In this document: positions 12,881 to 12,940 of the stretch, in pieces
How the letters are laid out: each line of letters begins with the position of its first letter
Position numbering within the stretch: position 1 is the first letter of the stretch
Source of the DNA: Candidatus Kerfeldbacteria bacterium CG08_land_8_20_14_0_20_43_14
GTDB taxonomy: Bacteria > Patescibacteriota > Patescibacteriia > PEXW01
Assembly (NCBI GenBank): GCA_002774575.1
Contig: PEXW01000021.1
Coordinates: 1 to 12,940, forward strand
Length of the DNA: 12,940 nt
Direction: 5' to 3'
Notes under the pieces: model-generated
Told to the model about the DNA's origin: nothing
Database searches by the model: none
What the model saw: only the letters and a program-made list of their open reading frames with translations
Made by a program: the position numbers and the translations under genes

Positions 12881-12940
12881 ATGTTGCTTTCTGTCCATGT
12901 TTTAGCTGGTTCCGTTCTGGCCTTAAGCGTGCAAAATCCA
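12881..12940 (+). CDS. N-terminus of a probable membrane-associated protein, partial
   Basis: ATG at 12881, three bases after the ftsQ-like stop, opens a frame that stays open for 20 codons to the window edge. The visible start, MLLSVHVLAGSVLALSVQNP, is hydrophobic with a His at position 6 and an Asn-Pro at the end. This resembles the first helix of small multi-pass, putatively metal-dependent hydrolases (DUF457/YdjM-like), which begin with a Thr/Val-His, a Gly and a later Asn-Pro. With only 20 residues that family call is tentative. TATAAA at 12869-12874 lies six bases before the ATG but has no convincing -35 box. Confidence 0.5.
   Translation, partial: MLLSVHVLAGSVLALSVQNP

Noticed and set aside
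1..12940. TGA recoded as glycine, as in some CPR lineages
   Set aside because: TGA ends at least holB, mreC, mreD, lysS and the HD gene at family-typical C-termini.
1..12940. CRISPR array, tRNA, rRNA, insertion sequence or phage gene
   Set aside because: No direct-repeat/spacer pattern, tRNA-like cloverleaf, transposase or terminal inverted repeats were seen. Gaps are too short to hold most of these.

Overview
This window looks like chromosomal DNA from a bacterium with a small, streamlined genome, most plausibly a member of the Candidate Phyla Radiation (Patescibacteria). The basis is inference: moderately AT-rich sequence, every gene on the + strand, gaps of 0 to 93 bases, several 4-base ATGA start/stop overlaps, almost no Shine-Dalgarno sites, a shortened frr-rseP neighbourhood, and divergent but intact core proteins. 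TGA is used as a stop at least five times and Trp is TGG, so the TGA-as-glycine code of some CPR lineages does not apply. No rRNA, tRNA, CRISPR array, transposase, phage gene or DNA repeat array was seen, and no stretch over 100 bases lacks a gene.

Layout. Bases 1-89 are the last 28 codons of a probable glycosyltransferase. A 93-base gap with promoter-like boxes follows. Then comes a tightly packed run of eight genes (183-8133): DNA polymerase III delta' (holB), a seven-Asp-box beta-propeller lipoprotein, ribosome recycling factor (frr), an RseP-type intramembrane metalloprotease, and the rod-shape/elongasome set mreB, mreC, mreD and PBP2 (mrdA). An 86-base gap holds the best promoter of the window (TTGACA, 17 bases, TATTCT) and starts a second run (8220 to the end): greA, lysS, an HD-domain hydrolase, serS, an FtsQ/DivIB-like protein, and the first 20 codons of a membrane-associated protein cut by the window edge.

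How the genes work together. The first run joins replication (delta'), translation (RRF), envelope proteolysis (RseP) and lateral wall synthesis: MreB filaments, the MreC/MreD bridge and the PBP2 transpeptidase. The PBP2 partner glycosyltransferase RodA is not adjacent. The second run joins transcript cleavage (GreA), Lys and Ser tRNA charging, and a divisome protein. The HD hydrolase is locked by 4-base overlaps between the two synthetases.

Most of the window is ordinary core genome, and I do not see a complete undescribed system. The points most worth a second look are: a 20-bp palindrome that fills the spacer of a candidate leaderless promoter directly before lysS; the HD hydrolase between two aminoacyl-tRNA synthetases; the complete seven-bladed propeller lipoprotein between holB and frr; and the near absence of Shine-Dalgarno sites.
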